Shown here piece after piece: positions 18,064 to 22,372 of a DNA stretch of 22,372 bases. This stretch comes from Cladosporium sp. IMV 00045. Taxonomy: Eukaryota; Ascomycota; Dothideomycetes; Cladosporiales; Cladosporiaceae. Each line of letters opens with the position of its first letter. Within the stretch, counting starts at the first letter, position 1. A program made the translations under genes and the position numbers. The stretch spans positions 1 to 22,372 of the forward strand of contig MSJI02000022.1 of the NCBI GenBank assembly GCA_001931905.2, read 5' to 3'. The notes beneath the pieces were generated by a model, which was not told where the DNA came from, did no database searches, and saw nothing but the letters and a program-made list of their open reading frames with translations.

Positions 18064-18718
18064 ATGTTCCCTACTCGTATATTCTCTCCAAAATGCAAGA
18101 CTCCTCTTCATGTGGTGTACATCACACTGGTCATTGCGTCCATGGGTCTCTCGGTCCCCCGGCTCTTCATGAAGAACCAGCCAAGAACTCGGGCAAACAC
18201 AATCGCACTTGGAATGGTACGTTCGACGTGCGAATCATGGCAGCACTCAGAACGTCACTAACGATGTTTCTCTCTAAGGGTGCGAAGTCGTTGATAATAA
18301 TCGCATACGAGCTCTCGACCGAGCACGTTCGAAGCTTGCAAAAATGGCGAAGCTACAAAGCCTACTTCATCCTAAACGCACTCGAGGTCGTTTTCTGGGG
18401 AGCGGTCACTTTCCTGGTGATGCAATCGAACCTTTCGGTCTGCAAAGGAGTAAGTTGCAAGCTGAGCTGGGCGGTCGTGGCTATCTCGATTGTAATCAGG
18501 TACGTCTGGGCAACTGCCACTTTTGCATCTGGATGTTACTGACCTTAGGATCTAGTACACTGGCATCCCACCTAACGATCGTATGCTTCTTGGACTACCG
18601 AGAGCGTCGCAATGGCCAACGGAATGAGCTCGGGTCTGATCGCTCCGACGACCGGTGCGAGCTGGCTTCTGTGCATGTTAATGACTCCGGTTCCGAGATC
18701 AAAGCTGGACGTCGTTAA
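18064..18718 (+). CDS. four-TM membrane protein of uncharacterised fungal family, 178 aa
   Basis: The three exons are join(18064..18216,18279..18499,18556..18718). Introns are 62 nt (gtacgt...ctctaag, branch cactaac) and 56 nt (gtacgt...gatctag). The spliced protein has four likely membrane segments: ~15-35 (LHVVYITLVIASMGL), a weaker one ~53-64, ~79-99 (ILNALEVVFWGAVTFLVM) and ~113-137 (SWAVVAISIV...). A short loop with two cysteines (CKGVSC) precedes the last. The C-terminal ~40 residues are hydrophilic and charged. The layout (PRLFM, a conserved GMGAKSL at the first splice, LEVVFW, CxxxxC then SWAVVA) is that of small MARVEL-like fungal hypothetical proteins. No function is established. 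It diverges from the oxidase. The splice phases fit, so the model is fairly secure. Confidence 0.8.
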
Positions 18719-19177
18719 GCTGGGTGGATCGACGAGAGTCTGGGGCCAAATGGCGCGTGTGAAGCAATCTTAGTCAGGTGCAACTACCGCTCGCAGATCT
18801 TGGGAAGGGTTACGAGGCCGTGGTTAGTATTGGGGCGAAATTGGGGATATAGAATACGTAGAAATGAAAAGATGAGGCATCGCACCGCCTTATCGTCGTG
18901 TTAGCACAAGTACAGTCCGTCCCTGTGAGAGGGCGCTTAATGAAGAAGCTTGTGTAAAATGTCAGATTCGGGATAGAAATCAGATCCCAGCATGATCACA
19001 CTTTCTCTGAAGTTGAACAGAACTCAGCATCCTATGAAAATGACCGGGTCGATTGGAAAGATGCAACCAACACCATGGGGCTTAAAGTGATCAATGAGCA
19101 CCCTGCCTGAATCCGTTATTGAGAATCGTATTCTCAACACGCTTGCATTCAGCTTCCTTGTCTACCAAAGGTCGCCT
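18719..19177. other. convergent gap between four-TM gene and HET gene
   Basis: Both neighbours end here, so their 3' UTRs and terminators are expected. I see no open frame of interest, no RNA gene and no repeat in these 459 bp. Confidence 0.5.
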
Positions 19178-21085
19178 TCACGAGATGAAGGTCTCTTCCC
19201 AAGGGGCTGTATCCGTCACTGACTCTCCTCTCATGACGCCGTGTACGTATGCCTCTCCAACAATCCGGTAATTCAGGCTCGCATGCCGATGCCTATGGGT
19301 CGATGTCTCTCTTACTTGCACGCAAGGTACATCATCGCCATTCCGCCGTAAGACAAACGGCACTCTCGACCCTCGCAAAATCATCACCTCATCACCGACT
19401 TTCGTAATCCATGGGCCCATGCCCCAGTGTCCATCCTTCGTGACAAAGAAAGATCGACCCTTGCAAGCCAGTGAGAGATCGTAGAAGTATCGGTCTGCAG
19501 AGCCTTTGTTGAAAATCGCGTTGTCATCAGGTGCTGAACTTGTCCTTTCGACCCTGGCGATATCATGGAAGACGGCCCAAAAAGCCTCTCGATCTGCCCG
19601 GTGCAGACACATTCTGTCTTCCGCTGGTAAGTAATTCCGGAGCCCCGAAGTCAGAGTCAAAGACAACGCGTCCTCGCGCTGCGCCGAAGTGTACCTGCAA
19701 GGCGTGTCGAGATGCATCGAAGTGGCAAAAGGTCGGACACTTTTTAGAATCGAGAGTAAGGCAGGCCAATTGGTCAATGCAGGCGCAGCCTTCTCGATTG
19801 CCCAACTTGCGCAGTCTTCGACGGCCCAAGTGGCGATGTCTTTGGGAAATTGGCAAGTCATGACAACCCGCGAGAGATGGATGCTCTGCAGCTTGAGCAA
19901 AGCTCCAGCGAGTGCGAACATGGGCGAGTTTGAGAGTGAAGCGTTGTAATAAAACGGTTGGTAATAGCCGAAAGAGTTTTGCACGGCGTTTTTGTCCCAT
20001 CGGACCACCCAAGATGGATTAGTCGTATCTTCGATCGTGATTTCATCATGCTCGATGGCGGCCAGAACTGACATACCAGCTTTTGAAAGCAACCACTCTG
20101 TCACCCCTCGGAAAACGTCCGCCACGGGCAGTTTGTAATCGACGGTCACTACTGGTCCGTTTCCATCTTCCCTTTGCAACAATGGGTGTCCAATGAAGGC
20201 ATACACATGGTCCCAGGGCTCTTTGCAGCGTAGACATTTCGCCTGATTGAGGAAATCAAGGGCCATGTAAGGATAGTCCTGCTGGTCCTGGAAGCCACTA
20301 TTCCACTGCTCCCAATCGCTATGAATCGTTTCTACTGGTATGCCGAAGTCCGACTGTAGAGTTTCCGCGCAGGCTACGATCCACCGATTGAGTCTCATCA
20401 GTGCGCGGTAGCTGATAGACACCTGTCCGAGTAGCACAATGGGATTCGATGCCATACCGCATTCTTGGAGCGTCCACGCGCGGGTCCACCACACATTCTT
20501 CATGAGGATGGACAGAGACCTCCACCGGGGATCTGAGAATGTCGCATCTTCGTTGGTCAGTACGGGCATGGAAGCAAGATGTGAGTGTCTGCTTCTACGC
20601 TCCGCGTGTGAGTCCAGAAGAGAAATGATGTCAGTGCCAACGGCATCTGGATCGGACCCCATGTATATAAGCACGTCGCGAGCACTCGCGTAAACCTTGC
20701 GCATGAAGGCGACGTGATGAGACTTCTCATCTTTATCCTCTTGATTGATGCAGATGGCATCAGCCCAGACTAGCCGTGCCCGGTGGGGCAGCCTTATAGT
20801 ACGCAAGACAGCCGCGAGGGACTTCGTGACGGAGAGAAGGCGGTTGTTGCAGAAAATCTCAGCTCGTTGTGACTCGTCACCCCATACGTAGGATACCGCA
20901 TCGTAAGGTGGGCAGTATCCAAGCTCGCATATCGACAGTTGAATGTCAATTCGTTGAGCCCCCGACCCCGGTGCGATCTCGAGGAGGCGGATGGCTTCGC
21001 CGTTGATGAGCTTGACGTACAAAGGATGGCTTTTGTCGAAGCGTAATTGGTCCATATGGGTCCTAATCGAAATCTGTTCTGCCAT
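19178..21085 (-). CDS. heterokaryon incompatibility (HET) domain protein
   Basis: A single-exon frame of 635 aa runs from ATG 21085. The HET domain occupies about residues 55-210, with its three classic blocks: YDAVSYVWGD (61-70), LVWADAICINQED (105-117) and MRKVYASARDVLIYMG (128-143). ARAWTLQE-like wording (WWTRAWTLQEC) follows. The C-terminal region carries the common tail of this family, MGPWITKVGDEVMILRGS and RIVGEAYVHGVMRGE. HET domains, distantly TIR-related, trigger cell death when non-self is sensed in vegetative incompatibility. Many genomic copies are orphan members with unknown partners, and no such role can be shown here. No NACHT, WD or ankyrin part is fused. The frame is intact. 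Confidence 0.93.
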   Translation of the reverse strand: MAEQISIRTHMDQLRFDKSHPLYVKLINGEAIRLLEIAPGSGAQRIDIQLSICELGYCPPYDAVSYVWGDESQRAEIFCNNRLLSVTKSLAAVLRTIRLPHRARLVWADAICINQEDKDEKSHHVAFMRKVYASARDVLIYMGSDPDAVGTDIISLLDSHAERRSRHSHLASMPVLTNEDATFSDPRWRSLSILMKNVWWTRAWTLQECGMASNPIVLLGQVSISYRALMRLNRWIVACAETLQSDFGIPVETIHSDWEQWNSGFQDQQDYPYMALDFLNQAKCLRCKEPWDHVYAFIGHPLLQREDGNGPVVTVDYKLPVADVFRGVTEWLLSKAGMSVLAAIEHDEITIEDTTNPSWVVRWDKNAVQNSFGYYQPFYYNASLSNSPMFALAGALLKLQSIHLSRVVMTCQFPKDIATWAVEDCASWAIEKAAPALTNWPALLSILKSVRPFATSMHLDTPCRYTSAQREDALSLTLTSGLRNYLPAEDRMCLHRADREAFWAVFHDIARVERTSSAPDDNAIFNKGSADRYFYDLSLACKGRSFFVTKDGHWGMGPWITKVGDEVMILRGSRVPFVLRRNGDDVPCVQVRETSTHRHRHASLNYRIVGEAYVHGVMRGESVTDTAPWEETFIS

Positions 21086-21767
21086 GGCCGAGCGCGCTGT
21101 GGTGACTGTGTGGCAAGGTATCTGATCGATAAGCTAATCGATCGTAGTTGTGATCTAGAACTCTCCTTGCCGGAAGCTAGATCTTGTAGCTCTTTTTGTA
21201 CGGCATGGCTTCGTGACCGGTCGCTTACGAAGACCATAACGAAACAACAATGCATACGCAGTCGTGGGCTCATTATCACGCCACAAAGCCATAATCCTGC
21301 GACACATGTCAGCATCAGGAGACAACATGTCAGCTCATGCGAGGCCTGCAAGGCTGAGATTTGAGACATCTGATAACGACCGAAGCTCGTGAGTCGTGTT
21401 GCAGAGTCAGTGTAAATACTCCCGTGAGTGCTGAAACAGCGGTTTGGGGGGCGCTGTAGTGCGAACCACGACTTCATGATATCTAGCAAATCAGCTATTG
21501 TAAATCTCCCTTTGATTCCAAACAGATACATCATGCAATGTGAAGAATATGCTTGTACATACGACCATAGGTCAGTGAGAACTGGGCATCCCGTCCGAAA
21601 TCCCTCATTCTCACCGTTGTCCGAACATGCAGGATCACTCACAAAAGTCAATCAAGAGGATCAAGAGCAAAGGTCAAGCAGTGTCTTGAGAGTGGAAATA
21701 GGTAAGGCGGTGTTGATCCTTCTAGACAGTCTATATCTTTGGTCATAATAGTTCGGTAGCGCCTAGC
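21086..21767 (-). promoter_or_regulatory. HET promoter and MFS 3' region
   Basis: HET and the MFS gene both read left, so this 682-bp gap holds the HET promoter and the end of the MFS transcript. Two ATCGAT palindromes (21125-21130 and 21137-21142, the second overlapping CGATCG) lie 40-60 bp before the HET ATG. An open minus-strand extension upstream of the HET start (to 21651, in another frame) has no family likeness. No further gene was recognised. Confidence 0.45.
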
Positions 21768-22372
21768 CTAATGTCCCTTGGGGTGAGTGTTGTTTTCTTC
21801 TGGCTGCATGTCATCGGCATCACTTTCGTGTTGCTGGATAGCTTCCTCAGTTTTCCTGGACAATCCAGAATCTCTAATGATTGTTGTAAGACCCAAGCTG
21901 ATGGCTATTAGCACGAAGCTCCATATGAATACTACTCTGCTTGCAGAGGCATATGCTTGGGATATCTGCTCGCGCTGCTGAGGTTTGAAAAAACTAAGAT
22001 CTGGAGCCGCGAAACTATCGGCTGCGAGGTACTGTAAATCCTCCGGCAATGAGCGTCTGAGTGTGTTAGAGAGTAAGGCACCAGATACAGCTAGCGAGAC
22101 AGCAGCTCCCAGACTTCGCAAAGTATTGCGGTTGGACGTGACAACGGCTCGTTGCTCTTTTGGACAATGGGCTTGTAGCGCAACAAGAGTTGGCTGGAAG
22201 ATGCTGCCGGTGCCACATCCAGTCAAGATCAGGAAGAATGTCACCAGGCCGAGATTGGTGTTCTCATCGCACATTATCATCAGACCAGATCCCACTGACC
22301 ATATACCAAAGCCCCACCAGACGACCTCGATGTAGCGGTTGAACTTGCTCATGTAAAGGCCAGCCACGACTG
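21768..22372 (-). CDS. MFS transporter, C-terminal part (cut by window edge)
   Basis: The frame is open to the right edge, so the gene starts outside. About 201 C-terminal residues are visible. They show membrane segments (WWGFGIWSVGSGLMIM, LVTFFLILTGCGTGSIF, SLGAAVSLAVSGALL, VVFIWSFVLIAISLGL) and a hydrophilic acidic tail of ~35 residues (EEAIQQHESDADD). The loop QRAVVTSNRNTLRSLGAAV is typical of the 14-TM DHA2 drug:H+ antiporter branch of the major facilitator superfamily, common as toxin or metabolite exporters in fungal clusters. Substrate and full length cannot be judged. The first Met visible is internal and not a start. Its place beside oxidase, P450 and regulator genes is suggestive only. 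Confidence 0.88.
   Translation of the reverse strand, partial: VVAGLYMSKFNRYIEVVWWGFGIWSVGSGLMIMCDENTNLGLVTFFLILTGCGTGSIFQPTLVALQAHCPKEQRAVVTSNRNTLRSLGAAVSLAVSGALLSNTLRRSLPEDLQYLAADSFAAPDLSFFKPQQREQISQAYASASRVVFIWSFVLIAISLGLTTIIRDSGLSRKTEEAIQQHESDADDMQPEENNTHPKGH

Noticed and set aside
1..22372. Transposon, IS-like or viral elements
   Set aside because: I saw no transposase, integrase or reverse-transcriptase motif, no long terminal repeats and no long inverted repeats on reading both strands. A short degenerate relic could be missed by eye.

Overview
The window reads as nuclear DNA of a filamentous ascomycete (Pezizomycotina; a Dothideomycete is my guess from gene content, not shown by the sequence). 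The evidence is short GT-AG introns (48-91 nt), usually with CTRAY-like branch sites, plus fungus-typical families: a Zn2Cys6 regulator, a HET-domain protein, a fused Cwh43 and DUF2235. Exon coordinates were worked out by hand from reading frame, splice signals and family conservation. No transcript or database search was available.

Positions 1-7486 are a conserved housekeeping block. It holds the 3' two thirds of SMC6 (+), an unrecognised 259-aa protein (+), a standalone NIF3/YqfO insert-domain protein (-), and a complete five-exon CWH43 gene (+). The last two diverge from a 332-bp shared promoter.

From about 8 kb the character changes to accessory DNA. A DUF2235 alpha/beta-hydrolase gene (-, 8020-9855) keeps its frame over a 1.4-kb exon but carries two in-frame stop codons. 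About 1.1 kb without a confident gene follows, then a small two-exon Cys/acidic protein (+). Next come three co-directional minus-strand genes: an FAD/berberine-bridge-type secreted oxidase (15453-17129), a Zn2Cys6 regulator (13803-15032) and a microsomal-type cytochrome P450 (11558-13209). After these lie a four-TM membrane protein (+), a HET-domain protein (-) and the C-terminal end of an MFS exporter (-, cut by the window edge). Oxidase, regulator, P450 and exporter look like parts of a small specialised-metabolism locus. No polyketide synthase, NRPS or terpene enzyme is in view.

The most interesting unlisted signal is a pair of degenerate 9-bp-period arrays. CGA recurs at exact 9-bp spacing 11 times (13488-13580) and 8 times (17419-17484). 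The arrays lie about 280-370 bp and 285-355 bp upstream of the P450 and oxidase start codons, in the same orientation relative to both genes. They may be a shared regulatory array or a dispersed minisatellite. Other points of note are an intron hidden inside the oxidase reading frame (54 nt, no stop), a possible mitochondrial presequence on the NIF3-like protein, and a strand-composition flip in the 259-aa gene.
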